Shown piece after piece: positions 50,679-60,007 of a stretch of DNA of 64,000 nucleotides. The notes under the pieces were generated by a model, which was not told the DNA's origin, made no database searches, and saw only the letters and a list, made by a program, of their open reading frames with translations. Position 1 is the stretch's first letter, and each line of letters begins with the position of its first letter. Origin of the DNA: Amycolatopsis mediterranei (GTDB taxonomy: Bacteria; Actinomycetota; Actinomycetes; Mycobacteriales; Pseudonocardiaceae). The stretch is taken from positions 3,199,962 through 3,263,961 of the forward strand of contig NZ_CP100416.1 in assembly GCF_026017845.1 (NCBI RefSeq), written 5' to 3'. Made by a program: the position numbers and the translations under genes.

Positions 50679-50705
50679 CAATCCGGGCGGGCCGCGGTCC
50701 CGAAG
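50679..50705 (+). promoter_or_regulatory. Putative SigK promoter for the oxidoreductase-sigK arm
   Basis: CAATCC (50679-50684) and CCGAAG (50700-50705) are also 15 bp apart, with the same 7-nt distance to the start codon (GTG 50713). The mirror-image agreement in motif, spacing and distance to the start with the opposite promoter supports both and suggests leaderless transcripts controlled by the same sigma factor. Confidence 0.6.
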
Positions 50706-50712
50706 GACCGGT

Positions 50713-51981
50713 GTGGAGATCACGGGAGAACGCATCGGCGTCATCGGCAGCGGGGTGGCCGGGCTGACCGCGGCATACCTGCTGCAGCGCAAGTACGAAG
50801 TTCTGCTGTTCGAGGCCGACGACCGGCTGGGCGGGCACGCGCACACGCACGACGTGCCGAGCACCCACGGTGGCACCGTCGGCGTGGATTCCGGCTTCAT
50901 CGTCCACAACGAGCGCACCTACCCGAGCCTGCTCAAGCTGTTCGGCGAGCTGGGGGTGGCCACGCGCGACACCGAGATGTCGATGAGCATCCGGTGCGAC
51001 GGCTGCGGCCTGCAGTACGCCGGGGCCAAGGGCGTGGGCGGGCTGTTCGCCCAGCGCGCGAACGCCGTCCGCGGCCGGTACCTGCGGATGCTGACCGAGG
51101 TGAAGCGGTTCCACCGGCACGCGAAGCGGCTGCTGGCGGCGCAGGACGCCGGCGACGTCACGCTCGGCGCGTTCCTCGCCATCGGCGGCTACACCCGCTA
51201 CTTCGTCGACCACTTCATGCTGCCGCTGGTGTCCACGGTGTGGTCGGCCGATCGCACCGACACCCTGCGCTACCCGGCGCGGTACCTGTTCGAGTTCCTC
51301 CGCAACCACGGCATGCTCTCGGTGCAGGACTCGCCGGCCTGGCGGACCGTCGTGGGCGGCTCGCGCGAGTACGTCGAGCTCGCGGCGAAGCAGCTGACAG
51401 CGGTGCACCTCTCGACACCGGTGCGGTCGGTGCTGCGGACCGCGGGCGGCGTCGAGATCCGCGACGACGCCGACACGCCGCACCGCGTCGACAAGGTCGT
51501 CGTCGCCACGCACGCCGACCAGGCCCTTTCGCTGCTGGCCAACCCGACCGCCGCCGAGCGCGAGGTGCTCGGCGCGTTCCGCTACTCCGAGAACGAGGCC
51601 TGGCTGCACACCGACACGAGCGTGCTGCCCTCGCTGCCCGCCGCCCGGGCCGGCTGGAACTACCGCGCGCCCGCCTGCGGCGCGCCCACCGGCGCGGTCC
51701 AGGTCAGCTACGACATGAACCGCCTGATGCGCCTCGACGAGCCGACCGGCTACGTCGTCACCCTCAACCCCGGCGACGGCCCCGGCCAGGAGCACGTCGT
51801 CGCGCGGATGCGGTACGAGCACCCCGTCTACACGCCGGAATCCGTGGCCGCGCAACGACGGCTGGCCGGGCTCAACGACGGCGTGCTGGCGTACGCGGGC
51901 GCCTACCACGGCTGGGGCTTCCACGAGGACGGCTGCGCTTCGGGCGCCCGCGCCGCGGAAAGCCTGGGGGTGACGTGGTGA
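50713..51981 (+). CDS. FAD-dependent oxidoreductase (amine-oxidase-like) of the SigK module
   Basis: The 422-aa protein begins with RIGVIGSGVAGLTAAYLLQ and the FAD-contact segment LFEADDRLGGHAHTHDV, then carries GGYTRYFVDHFMLPLVSTVWSA and a late GVLAYAGAYHGWGFHEDG motif. Its M. tuberculosis counterpart is Rv0449c. It may desaturate or oxidise a lipid substrate. The GTG start is fixed by the promoter-like element 7 nt upstream. The DUF1365 gene overlaps its stop by 4 bp. Confidence 0.88.
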   Translation: MEITGERIGVIGSGVAGLTAAYLLQRKYEVLLFEADDRLGGHAHTHDVPSTHGGTVGVDSGFIVHNERTYPSLLKLFGELGVATRDTEMSMSIRCDGCGLQYAGAKGVGGLFAQRANAVRGRYLRMLTEVKRFHRHAKRLLAAQDAGDVTLGAFLAIGGYTRYFVDHFMLPLVSTVWSADRTDTLRYPARYLFEFLRNHGMLSVQDSPAWRTVVGGSREYVELAAKQLTAVHLSTPVRSVLRTAGGVEIRDDADTPHRVDKVVVATHADQALSLLANPTAAEREVLGAFRYSENEAWLHTDTSVLPSLPAARAGWNYRAPACGAPTGAVQVSYDMNRLMRLDEPTGYVVTLNPGDGPGQEHVVARMRYEHPVYTPESVAAQRRLAGLNDGVLAYAGAYHGWGFHEDGCASGARAAESLGVTW

Positions 51982-52709
51982 CGAACGCGCTCTACGACGC
52001 CACGGTCGCGCACGTGCGGCGGATCGACCCGCCGCACGCCTTCACCCACCGCGTGTACCTGTGGCGGGTGGACCTGGACGACCTCCCGCGGCTGCCGTGG
52101 TGGCTGCGGCCGTTCGCCCGGTTCGACCCCCGCGACCACTTCGCGGCCGGTGACCCGCGCGGCATCCGGGAGAAGCTGGACGCCTGGCTCGCCGAGCGCG
52201 GGGTCGACCTGCGCGGCGGCCGGGTCGTGATGCTGGCCGCCGCCCGCGTGCTCGGGTACGCGTTCAACCCGATCAGCGTCTACTGGTGCCACGAGCCGGA
52301 GGGCCGGCCGGCGTGCGTCGTCGCCGAGGTGCACAACACCTACGGCGGCCGCCACGCCTACCTGCTGCACCCGGACGAGGCCGGCCGCGCCCGCGCGGCC
52401 AAGGCGTTCTACGTCTCGCCGTTCCAGGAGATGGACGGCGAGTACCGGATGCGCCTGCCGCGCCCGGAGGCGCTGCTCGACCTCACCGTGGCGTTGCGCC
52501 GCGGGACGGCCACGCCCCTGATCGCTACGCTGCGGGGAGTTCGCCGCCCGGTGAACCCGCGTTGGCTGGCCCGGCTGGTGCTGGCCCGGCCGCTGCTCCC
52601 GCAGCGGGTGTCCGCGCTGATCCGCCGCCACGGCGTCGCGCTGTGGCTGCGGAAGGCCGCGGTCGCGGCGCGCACCCCGCAGAACGCCGGAGGACAGCTG
52701 CATGGATGA
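51978..52709 (+). CDS. DUF1365-family protein of the SigK module
   Basis: The 243-aa protein carries the DUF1365 hallmarks: HAFTHRVYLWRVDLDDLPRLPWWLRPFARF, GYAFNPISVYWCHEPEG, VVAEVHNTYGGRHAYLLHP and KAFYVSPFQEMDGEYRMRLPRP. It has no known enzyme motif. It overlaps the upstream oxidoreductase by 4 bp and the sigK gene by 8 bp, a translational chain. The M. tuberculosis homologue is Rv0448c. Confidence 0.88.
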   Translation: MTNALYDATVAHVRRIDPPHAFTHRVYLWRVDLDDLPRLPWWLRPFARFDPRDHFAAGDPRGIREKLDAWLAERGVDLRGGRVVMLAAARVLGYAFNPISVYWCHEPEGRPACVVAEVHNTYGGRHAYLLHPDEAGRARAAKAFYVSPFQEMDGEYRMRLPRPEALLDLTVALRRGTATPLIATLRGVRRPVNPRWLARLVLARPLLPQRVSALIRRHGVALWLRKAAVAARTPQNAGGQLHG

Positions 52710-53316
52710 GCCGGCCCGCCCGCGCCACATGGCGCCGGTGCCCTCGGAGGTTTCGGCCGGCCCCACTGTGCCGTCCCCGGAAGAGCTCATGATCCGCGTC
52801 GCCAAGGGCGACGAGCGGGCCTTCGAGCTGCTCTACGACCAGTTCGCCGGGCCGATCTACGGGCTCGTCCGGCGGATCGTCCGGGACGCGGCCCAGTCCG
52901 AAGAGGTCGCCCAGGAGGTGCTCGTCGAGCTGTGGCGCACCGCCACGCGGTACGCCCCGGACAAGGGCTCGGCGCTGAACTGGGCGATGACGCTGGCGCA
53001 CCGCCGCGCCGTCGACCGCGTCCGCTCGGCGCGCGCGAGCACCGAGCGCGAGCAGAAGGCGACCTTCGAAGCCGCCCGCGGCCGCCCGTTCGACGAGGTC
53101 GCGGAGTCCGTCACCGCGCGGCTCGAACGCTCCCAGGTGCGCCGGTGCCTGTCCTTCCTGACCGACCTGCAGCGCGAGTCCGTGCTGCTCGCCTACTACC
53201 AGGGCTATACGTATCGCGAGGTGGCCGAAGTGCTGTCGACGCCGCAAGGAACCGTCAAGACGCGGCTGCGGGACGGGCTGATCCGCCTGCGGGACTGCCT
53301 GGGGGTGACCGCTTGA
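52702..53316 (+). CDS. sigK: ECF RNA polymerase sigma factor SigK
   Basis: The 204-aa protein has an ECF sigma-2 region ([38 protein letters not shown]) and a sigma-4 region with [34 protein letters not shown]. Two cysteines, Cys149 and Cys199, sit 50 residues apart, the same separation as the regulatory disulfide of M. tuberculosis SigK (Cys133/Cys183). That supports redox control. Its anti-sigma factor gene overlaps the stop by 4 bp. It probably drives the two divergent promoters of this module. Confidence 0.92.
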   Translation: MDEPARPRHMAPVPSEVSAGPTVPSPEELMIRVAKGDERAFELLYDQFAGPIYGLVRRIVRDAAQSEEVAQEVLVELWRTATRYAPDKGSALNWAMTLAHRRAVDRVRSARASTEREQKATFEAARGRPFDEVAESVTARLERSQVRRCLSFLTDLQRESVLLAYYQGYTYREVAEVLSTPQGTVKTRLRDGLIRLRDCLGVTA

Positions 53317-54083
53317 GCACGCCGGAGATGCACACCCTGGCCGGCGCCTTCGCACTCGACGCCGTCAACGACGTCGAACGCGCGGAGTTCGCCCGCCACC
53401 TCGAGCAGTGCGACTCGTGCACACAGGAGGTCGCCGAGCTGCGGGCGACGGCGGCCCGGCTGGGCGCGGCGATGGCCGAAGAGCCGCCGCCGGGGTTCAA
53501 GGACCGCGTCATGACCGCCATGCACGCCACCCGCCAGCTGCCGCCGCGCACCCGGCCCGGTGCGCCGGAGCGGCACCGCCGCTCGGTGCGGGCCCCGCGC
53601 TGGGCGGTCGTCGTGTCGGCCGCGGCGGCCGTCGTCGGGCTCGCCGCGGGCGGGGTGTTCGGCGGGATCGCGCTGACCCAGCAGCAGGAGCTGCAGGCCG
53701 CCCAGAGCCGCCTCGACCAGGCGAAACAGCAGTTCGCGCCGGTGGCGGCGCTGCTCGCGGCACCGGACGCGAAGACCGCGCACGGCGAGGCGCCGACCGG
53801 CGGCGGCGTCACGGTCGTCCTGTCGCGGTCGCTCAACCGGGTGATGGTGATGGACGCCGGCCTGCCGTCGCAGCCGGGCGGGAAGGTCTACGAAGCCTGG
53901 CTGATCACCGGCGCGGCCGCGCCGCGCCCGGCCGGGGTGATCGCGGCGGCGGACCGGGGCGGCCTGGTCGTGGCGGACGGCGTCGCCGGCGCCGACAAGG
54001 TCGCGGTGAGCGTCGAACCGCCCGGTGGATCGGCCACCGGAACACCCACGGAAGTCCTCATGAGCATGCCCGTCCCCGCCTGA
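53313..54083 (+). CDS. rskA: Anti-sigma-K factor RskA
   Basis: The 256-aa protein starts at TTG 53313 overlapping the sigK stop (TTGA). It has a cytosolic N-terminal domain with the ZAS-type pattern His29-X3-Cys33-X2-Cys36, one transmembrane helix (about 97-120) and an extracellular RskA-type C-terminal domain ([33 protein letters not shown]). It holds SigK inactive until cleaved by membrane proteolysis. ATG 53328 is an alternative start but would remove the overlap. Confidence 0.9.
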   Translation: MSTPEMHTLAGAFALDAVNDVERAEFARHLEQCDSCTQEVAELRATAARLGAAMAEEPPPGFKDRVMTAMHATRQLPPRTRPGAPERHRRSVRAPRWAVVVSAAAAVVGLAAGGVFGGIALTQQQELQAAQSRLDQAKQQFAPVAALLAAPDAKTAHGEAPTGGGVTVVLSRSLNRVMVMDAGLPSQPGGKVYEAWLITGAAAPRPAGVIAAADRGGLVVADGVAGADKVAVSVEPPGGSATGTPTEVLMSMPVPA

Positions 54084-54236
54084 TCCGGTGGCCATACCAG
54101 ATCGGGCCGGGACGGTGCCGGGGGCCCGTCGCTCTTGCGCGCTCGAACGTGTTGTGGCAAAACACCTTTGCGACACACGGCGTGCCTACTGGATTAGAGC
54201 CTGCCTGGTGCCTACCGTCCTGCCTAACGTCGGCGG

Positions 54237-54275
54237 TTGACATAACTCTCGATCTGGGGTTGAGGTTGAGGGTTG
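54237..54275 (+). promoter_or_regulatory. Probable ftsZ promoter region
   Basis: TTGACA at 54237-54242 is followed by TAACTCTCGA and then repeated GTTGAG units. The block resembles conserved DNA upstream of actinobacterial ftsZ genes as I recall it. No clear -10 box lies 17 bp downstream (the best candidate near 54260 is weak), so the exact start is uncertain. ftsZ begins 84 bp after the -35. Confidence 0.5.
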
Positions 54276-54325
54276 ATCACCGGCGGCGGGCTGTACGGGC
54301 ACAACGATCAGGAAGGCGGACTTCG

Positions 54326-55630
54326 ATGACGCCCCCGCACAACTACCTTGCGGTGATCAAGGTGGTCGGCATCGGCGGTGGCGGCGTGAACGCCGTGAAC
54401 CGCATGATCGAGGTCGGCCTCAAGGGTGTCGAGTTCATCGCGGTGAACACCGACGCCCAGGCACTGCTCATGTCCGACGCCGACGTCAAGCTGGACATCG
54501 GCCGCGAACTGACCCGCGGCCTCGGCGCGGGCGCCGCCCCCGAGGTCGGCCAGAAGGCCGCCGAAGACCACCGTGAAGAGATCGAAGAGGTCATCAAGGG
54601 CGCCGACATGGTGTTCGTGACGGCCGGTGAAGGCGGCGGCACGGGCACCGGTGGCGCACCGGTCGTGGCGCAGATCGCCCGCAAGCTGGGCGCGCTGACC
54701 ATCGGCGTCGTGACCCGCCCGTTCACCTTCGAGGGCAAGCGGCGCGGCAAGCAGGCCGAAGACGGCATCCAGTCGCTGCGCAACGAGTGCGACACCCTCA
54801 TCGTGATCCCGAACGACCGGCTGCTGCAGCTCGGCGACATCGGCGTCTCGCTGATGGACGCGTTCCGCTCCGCGGACGAGGTGCTGCTCTCCGGTGTCCA
54901 GGGCATCACCGACCTGATCACCACGCCGGGCCTGATCAACCTCGACTTCGCCGACGTCAAGAGCGTCATGTCCGGCGCGGGCTCCGCGCTGATGGGCATC
55001 GGCTCGGCGCGCGGCGAGGGCCGGGCCATCCAGGCCGCGGAGAAGGCGATCAACTCGCCGCTGCTGGAGGCGTCGATGGACGGCGCCCACGGTGCGCTGC
55101 TGTCCATCGCGGGCGGCTCCGACCTGGGCCTGTTCGAGATCAACGAGGCCGCGTCGCTGGTCCAGGAGTCCGCGCACCCGGACGCGAACATCATCTTCGG
55201 CACGATCATCGACGACTCCCTCGGCGACGAGGTCCGCGTCACGGTGATCGCGGCCGGGTTCGACGCCGGCGCGCCGACGCACAAGAAGCTGGACCCGTCG
55301 ACGTTCGGTTCCGGCTCGCGCGGGTCGTCCACCGCGTCGGCTTCGGCCGGCCAGGTCTCGAACTCGCAGTCGCCGCCGTCGGGCGCCACCCCGGTGCCGT
55401 CCGCGGGCAGCTCCGGCTACCCGGTGGCGCCGCCGCGGTCGCACTCGCCGCTGCCGTCGGCCGGCGGCAACCAGCCCTCGGGCGGGCTCCCGCAGCCCGG
55501 CGGCGGTTCGCGCGGCTACTCGCCGCTCGGCTCCAACGCGACCCAGGGCAGCCTGCCCGGGCGCGCGATGCCGGTGCACGACGACCCGTCGGACGACGAG
55601 GTCGACGTCCCGCCGTTCATGCGGCGCTAG
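54326..55630 (+). CDS. ftsZ: Cell division GTPase FtsZ
   Basis: The 434-aa protein has the complete tubulin-like N-terminal domain, with the GTP signature GGGTGTG at residues 103-109, T7-loop-type [11 protein letters not shown] and a Ser/Pro/Gly-rich variable linker (about 320-425). The conserved C-terminal tail DVPPFMRR binds FtsW, SepF and ZipA-like partners. It forms the division ring. The start ATG 54326 is the family start. In this window ftsZ directly follows rskA; ftsQ is absent upstream. Confidence 0.98.
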   Translation: MTPPHNYLAVIKVVGIGGGGVNAVNRMIEVGLKGVEFIAVNTDAQALLMSDADVKLDIGRELTRGLGAGAAPEVGQKAAEDHREEIEEVIKGADMVFVTAGEGGGTGTGGAPVVAQIARKLGALTIGVVTRPFTFEGKRRGKQAEDGIQSLRNECDTLIVIPNDRLLQLGDIGVSLMDAFRSADEVLLSGVQGITDLITTPGLINLDFADVKSVMSGAGSALMGIGSARGEGRAIQAAEKAINSPLLEASMDGAHGALLSIAGGSDLGLFEINEAASLVQESAHPDANIIFGTIIDDSLGDEVRVTVIAAGFDAGAPTHKKLDPSTFGSGSRGSSTASASAGQVSNSQSPPSGATPVPSAGSSGYPVAPPRSHSPLPSAGGNQPSGGLPQPGGGSRGYSPLGSNATQGSLPGRAMPVHDDPSDDEVDVPPFMRR

Positions 55631-55704
55631 CCACACCTCTGAAGGCCATCGCCCGCGAACTAGAGTCGTGGGTGGTGGCCTTCAGTGATGTTCAGGAGGA
55701 TTTC

Positions 55705-56409
55705 GTGCGGGTGCGGCGAGTGGTCACGACCAGGGCGGGCGGCGCGTCACGGCCCCCCTACGACACCTTCAACCTGGGCGACCACGTCGGCGACGACGAG
55801 GGCAACGTCTTCGCCAACCGCAAGCGCCTGGCCGCCGAGCTGGGCCTGGCCGAGGACGAGCTGGCCTGGATGGAGCAGGTCCACGGCCGCACGGCGACGA
55901 TCGTGGACGGCTCGGAAACCACCGCGGCGGAGGCGACCGACGCCCTGGTGACCGCGACCCCGGGCGTCGCGCTCGTGGTGCTGGTCGCCGACTGCGTCCC
56001 GATCCTGCTGGCCGACGCCGAGGCCGGGGTGGTCTCGGCGGTGCACGCGGGCCGGGTGGGCACGCGGGTCGGCGTCGTCGCGGCCGCGGTCGAGGCCATG
56101 CGGAAGCTGGGCGCCGAGCCGCACCGGATCGAGGCCCTGCTCGGCCCGGCGATCTGCGGCGACTGCTACGAGGTCCCCGCCGCCATGGCCGCCGACGTCG
56201 AGAAACACGTCCCCGGCAGCGCGTGCAAGACCCGCACGGGCACCCCCGGCCTCGACCTGCGCGCCGGGCTCTGGCGGCAGCTGGCCGACCTCGGCGTCGG
56301 CAAGATCGGCGTCGACCCGCGCTGCACGAACGAGGACAAGACACTGTTCAGCTACCGGCGCGACGGGACCACCGGGCGGATCGCGGGCATCACCTGGATC
56401 GAGGCGTGA
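55705..56409 (+). CDS. pgeF: Purine nucleoside phosphorylase/multicopper oxidase-type PgeF (YfiH)
   Basis: The 234-aa protein has the YfiH/LACC1 motifs: TTRAGG, WMEQVHG, LVADCVPI and AVHAGRVG with the conserved Cys and His metal or catalytic residues, and a C-terminal NEDKTLFSYRRDG segment. It is a peptidoglycan-editing or nucleoside enzyme found right after ftsZ in actinobacteria. GTG 55705 was chosen for its AGGAGGA site four bases upstream; upstream GTGs at 55672 and 55675 are alternatives. Its stop overlaps the next gene by 4 bp. Confidence 0.9.
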   Translation: MRVRRVVTTRAGGASRPPYDTFNLGDHVGDDEGNVFANRKRLAAELGLAEDELAWMEQVHGRTATIVDGSETTAAEATDALVTATPGVALVVLVADCVPILLADAEAGVVSAVHAGRVGTRVGVVAAAVEAMRKLGAEPHRIEALLGPAICGDCYEVPAAMAADVEKHVPGSACKTRTGTPGLDLRAGLWRQLADLGVGKIGVDPRCTNEDKTLFSYRRDGTTGRIAGITWIEA

Positions 56410-57119
56410 CCTCCCGGAAGGCCGAGCTGGCCGAGAACCTGGCCGAGGTCGAGGAGCGGATCGCCGCCGCCTGCCGCGCCGCCGGGCGCGCGCGGGACGA
56501 GGTCAAGCTGATCGCGATCACGAAGACCTTCCCCGCGTCCGACGTCGCGCTGCTGGCCGAGCTCGGCGTCACCGACGTCGGCGAGAACCGCGACCAGGAG
56601 GCCGGGCCGAAGGCCGCCGAGGTCGCCGCCCGGCTGCGGTGGCACATGGTGGGCCGGCTGCAGCGGAACAAGGCGCGTTCCGTGGTCGGCTGGGCACACG
56701 AAGTGCAGTCCGTCGACTCCGCCCGGCTCGCCGACGCGCTCGCCAAGGCGGTGCACACCGAGCGTTACAGCGGTAAACGTGAGGAACCCCTCGACGTGCT
56801 GATCCAGGCCAGCCTCGACGACGACCCCGGACGCGGCGGCTGCCCGCTCGCCGAGCTCCCCGCGCTCGCTGACCACATCGCGCAGTCCGGAGAGCTGCGG
56901 CTTCGCGGCCTGATGGCCGTCGCGCCGCTGGGTGCGGACCCGGCCGCGGCCTTCGAACGGCTCGCTCGCGCGGGGGAGAGCCTCCGAAAAGATCACCCGA
57001 ATGCCGCAGACGTCTCCGCCGGGATGAGCCATGATCTCGAGCAGGCGATCACGCACGGCTCGACCTCTGTGCGTGTCGGAACCGCGTTGCTCGGTGGACG
57101 CGGTTTAGCCTCGCCGTAG
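56406..57119 (+). CDS. YggS/PROSC family pyridoxal-phosphate-binding protein
   Basis: The 237-aa TIM-barrel protein has the PLP-binding lysine region [72 protein letters not shown] and the phosphate-binding [25 protein letters not shown]. It controls PLP homeostasis and lies in the conserved ftsZ-wag31 cluster. The GTG start overlaps the pgeF stop. Confidence 0.95.
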   Translation: MTSRKAELAENLAEVEERIAAACRAAGRARDEVKLIAITKTFPASDVALLAELGVTDVGENRDQEAGPKAAEVAARLRWHMVGRLQRNKARSVVGWAHEVQSVDSARLADALAKAVHTERYSGKREEPLDVLIQASLDDDPGRGGCPLAELPALADHIAQSGELRLRGLMAVAPLGADPAAAFERLARAGESLRKDHPNAADVSAGMSHDLEQAITHGSTSVRVGTALLGGRGLASP

Positions 57120-57217
57120 GGAGCTCGCGCGGTCGTCACGTTTCGTGGCCGCCCGCGCGGGGCACTGACGGCGTGGAGATTGAGTCAGTGCGGGAGCGGC
57201 TAGGGCTAGGGAGAGGC

Positions 57218-57820
57218 ATGAGCGCGCTGCAGAAGCTGAAGGCCTACTTCGGGATGGTGCCCGCTGACGATGACGGCTACGACGTCGAAGACGATTACCG
57301 GCGCGGTTACGCGGACGACGACTACGACTCCTACGAGGAGCCGGCGCCGCGGCCGTCCCGCTCACGGTACCGCGACGTCGATGACACGTACGACGAGCCT
57401 GTCAGCCGCAGCCGGTCACGCTCCGTGCCCAGCTCCGAGCCCGCTGTCCACGGCGCGCTCGCCATGGACCGGCAGCCGGAACCCGTCGCCCGGCTGCGAC
57501 CGGTCACCGAGCCGGTCGTGCGCCAGCCGGTGCGTGACCCGTTGAGCCGCATCACCACGCTGCACCCGACCAGCTACGCGGAGGCGCGGGCGATCGGGGA
57601 GCACTACCGCGAGGGCATCCCGGTGATCATGAACCTCACCGAGATGGAGAACGCGGACGCGAAGCGGCTCGTCGACTTCGCGGCCGGGCTGGCGTTCGCG
57701 CTCAGGGGGTCGATGGACAAGGTCACCAACAAGGTGTTCCTTCTCTCACCGCCCGATGTGGACGTCACCGCGGAAGACCGTCGGCGGATTGCCGAGGGCG
57801 GATTGTTTTTGCGGGGCTGA
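57218..57820 (+). CDS. sepF: Cell division protein SepF
   Basis: The 200-aa protein starts with the membrane-binding helix [13 protein letters not shown] (residues 1-13), then an acidic, Tyr/Asp-rich disordered stretch and a C-terminal globular domain (about 110-200) with [32 protein letters not shown] and the SepF fold. It tethers FtsZ to the membrane in actinobacteria. ATG 57218 follows a GGGAGAGG site. Confidence 0.95.
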   Translation: MSALQKLKAYFGMVPADDDGYDVEDDYRRGYADDDYDSYEEPAPRPSRSRYRDVDDTYDEPVSRSRSRSVPSSEPAVHGALAMDRQPEPVARLRPVTEPVVRQPVRDPLSRITTLHPTSYAEARAIGEHYREGIPVIMNLTEMENADAKRLVDFAAGLAFALRGSMDKVTNKVFLLSPPDVDVTAEDRRRIAEGGLFLRG

Positions 57821-57926
57821 AGTCGCCGGGACCGCTGAGCGCATGCAGACGTGACTTTGCCGACCCGAGGCGAGGTCGGCCCCCTCAACTGCGTCTTCGG
57901 AGAGGACGCCCGGTTAGAGTAGGTAC

Positions 57927-58211
57927 GTGGAAGCTGTGTGGCTGGTCGTCTGGTACGTGCTGTTCGCCTTCTGGCTGCTGCTGACGGCGCGGATCGTGGT
58001 CGAACTCGTCCGGACCTTCGCGCGTGAGTGGCATCCGGCCGGAGGGGTTGCGGTCACGCTCGAGACCATCTACACAGTGACGGACCCGCCGGTTCGTCTG
58101 TTCAGGCGAATCATTCCGATGGTTCGAATCGGCGGCGTCGGACTGGACTTGTCGATTATGGTGCTGCTGTTGGTTGTGTTCTTCGCGATGCAACTGGCGA
58201 CTCCAAGTTGA
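57927..58211 (+). CDS. YggT-family membrane protein
   Basis: The 94-aa protein has two transmembrane segments (about 6-28 and 70-90) around DPPVRLFRRIIPMVRIGGVGLDLS, the YggT hallmark. It is a regular member of the ftsZ-sepF-wag31 cluster and may aid osmotic or cell-envelope homeostasis. The start is GTG 57927. Confidence 0.93.
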   Translation: MEAVWLVVWYVLFAFWLLLTARIVVELVRTFAREWHPAGGVAVTLETIYTVTDPPVRLFRRIIPMVRIGGVGLDLSIMVLLLVVFFAMQLATPS

Positions 58212-58263
58212 TCGGGGAAACTTGGGTGGACCCTGCAGGCCATGGAGTGCGTGAGGTGATCTG

Positions 58264-59118
58264 ATGTCGTTGACCCCCGCTGACGTGCATAACGTTGCGT
58301 TCAGCAAGCCGCCCATCGGCAAGAGGGGCTACAACGAGGACGAGGTGGACGCGTTCCTCGACCTGGTGGAGACCGAGCTGGCCCGCTTGATCGAAGACAA
58401 CAACGAGCTGCGCCAGCAGATGGAGCAGCTCGACGCCGAACTCGAGTCGACTCGGAGCGAGCTCGACAACGCCAAGGCGAACGTCGGCGCGCCCCCGATG
58501 CGTGAAGAGCCGTCGCGCCGGCTTGCCCCGGTGCCGCCGCCGCAGTCCGCCATGGAGCAGACCCAGGCGCACTCGATGGTGAGCGACAGCACGGAGCCGA
58601 ACGTGCAGGCCGCCAAGGTCCTGGGCCTGGCCCAGGAGATGGCCGACCGGCTGACCGCCGAGGCGAAGACCGAGTCCGACGGGATGCTGGCCGAGGCCCG
58701 CACCAAGTCCGAGCAGCTGCTTTCGGATGCCCGGGCGAAGTCCGACTCGATGGTCAACGAGGCCCGCACCCGCGTCGACACGATGCTGAACGATGCGCGG
58801 ACCCGTGCCGAAACCCTGGAGCGCCAGGCGCGCGACAAGGCGACCACGCTGGAGCGCGAGTCCCAGCGGAAGTACACCGAGACGATGAACAGCCTGAACT
58901 CCGAGAAGAGCGGGCTGGGCAAGAAGATCGAAGAGCTGCGCACGATCGAGCGGGAGTACCGCACGAGGCTGCGCGGGTTCCTCGAGTCCCAGCTGCGCGA
59001 ACTCGACGACCGCGGTTCCGCGGCCCCCGCGTCGGCGTCGTCGAACTCCGGGCAGTCGTCCGGTTCGACGAGCGGCGGCCAGGGCTACTCCTTCGGCCCG
59101 CGCGCCGAAGCCGGCTGA
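58264..59118 (+). CDS. wag31: DivIVA-family polar growth protein Wag31
   Basis: The 284-aa protein has the DivIVA N-terminal domain ([44 protein letters not shown]), a long coiled coil from about 30 to 240 with a central low-complexity spacer, and a Ser/Gly-rich tail. It marks the cell poles and directs apical wall growth. ATG 58264 follows GAGGTGA. Confidence 0.96.
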   Translation: MSLTPADVHNVAFSKPPIGKRGYNEDEVDAFLDLVETELARLIEDNNELRQQMEQLDAELESTRSELDNAKANVGAPPMREEPSRRLAPVPPPQSAMEQTQAHSMVSDSTEPNVQAAKVLGLAQEMADRLTAEAKTESDGMLAEARTKSEQLLSDARAKSDSMVNEARTRVDTMLNDARTRAETLERQARDKATTLERESQRKYTETMNSLNSEKSGLGKKIEELRTIEREYRTRLRGFLESQLRELDDRGSAAPASASSNSGQSSGSTSGGQGYSFGPRAEAG

Positions 59119-59131
59119 GTTCCCGTTCCGC

Positions 59132-59165
59132 GTCCACCCCGCCGGCCGCCGCCGGTGGGGTGGAC
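59132..59165 (+). terminator. Terminator after wag31
   Basis: GTCCACCCCGCCGGC and its complement (one mismatch) form a 15-bp stem (59132-59146 with 59151-59165) with a 4-nt loop, 13 bp after the wag31 stop. It ends the division operon. Confidence 0.8.
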
Positions 59166-59242
59166 CACGGTTCGGAGTCGATCCGGTACCACACGTGGGC
59201 GGGTCGTGGTTCGCTCCAGGGCGGTTCGTGCTGTAATTCAGC

Positions 59243-59827
59243 GTGCTTTACATCGTGCTGGTCCTGGTACTGGCGGCTCTGGGGTTGCTCGTCACCGCGC
59301 TGATCACGGCCTCTTCGCTGTGGGCGTGGGTTTCCATCGGCCTGTCCGTACTGGCCGGGCTGCTCCTGGTCGCCGACTGGCTGCGCCGCCGTCGCCGCTC
59401 TGCCGCACCTTCGGCTCTGGTCGTTTCCGCGCCGGAGCCCGAGCCGGCTGAGGCGTCTGAGTCACCTGAGTCGCCTGCCGAAGAAGAACAAACCACCCTG
59501 ATCCCGGCCGCCGGCGACCTGGGTGACCCGGCCGACACGCCTGACCCCGAGCCGGCCCCGGAGCCCGACGCTTCAGCCGAGGCCGAAACGAAGCCCGATT
59601 CCGACCCGGGCGTGGAAGAGACCTCCGAAGCCGACATCGCGGTCCTGGCCGACCTCGAGGACGAGGTCGTGGTGGTCGACGAGCACCCCCGCTACCACCT
59701 CAGGACGTGCCCCTGGCTCGGCACCCGCGACACGATCCCGATCGGCGTGGGCGAGGCCCGCCAGCTCGGCTTCACCCCTTGCGACCGCTGCCGCCCCGAC
59801 GCCACCCTGGTCGCCGCCCACCACTGA
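59243..59827 (+). CDS. Membrane protein with disordered acidic region and C-terminal cysteine cluster
   Basis: The 194-aa protein has two transmembrane helices (about 3-22 and 27-46), a Glu/Pro-rich disordered stretch (about 60-130), and a C-terminal RYHLRTCPWL...GFTPCDRCRPD segment. That segment resembles the zinc- or DNA-contact motif of Ada-type metal-binding domains (Cys-X2...Cys-X2-Cys). It lies directly downstream of wag31. It starts at GTG 59243 without a strong ribosome site. Confidence 0.65.
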   Translation: MLYIVLVLVLAALGLLVTALITASSLWAWVSIGLSVLAGLLLVADWLRRRRRSAAPSALVVSAPEPEPAEASESPESPAEEEQTTLIPAAGDLGDPADTPDPEPAPEPDASAEAETKPDSDPGVEETSEADIAVLADLEDEVVVVDEHPRYHLRTCPWLGTRDTIPIGVGEARQLGFTPCDRCRPDATLVAAHH

Positions 59828-59843
59828 CCGTGTCGACCCCCCA

Positions 59844-60006
59844 ATCACGCATGATGCCCTTCCCATCACGCATGATGCCTCTCCAATCACCGCGAGGTGC
59901 CCGCCGGATCTCGCGTAATGCCCGCTGGAGCGGACGACGCGCGTGCCTGAGGGGACGACACGCGTGTCTGGAGGGACGACACGCGTGATTGAAGGGACGA
60001 CACGGC
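59844..60006. repeat. 21-bp tandem repeats in two opposed halves
   Basis: Copies of ATCACGCATGATGCC begin at 59844 and 59865, with degenerate copies at 59886 and 59908. Copies of GGACGAC(A/G)CGCGTG begin at 59932, 59953, 59974 and 59995, so the period is 21-22 bp. The second set is the reverse complement of a variant of the first (AATCACGCGTGTCGTCC), making one block facing each way. It fills the 180-bp gap before the ArsR gene end. Confidence 0.8.
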
Positions 60007-60007
60007 G

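Noticed and set aside
59844..60006. CRISPR array in the 21-bp repeat block
   Set aside because: Units are contiguous, degenerate and reverse orientation; no unique spacers and no cas genes.
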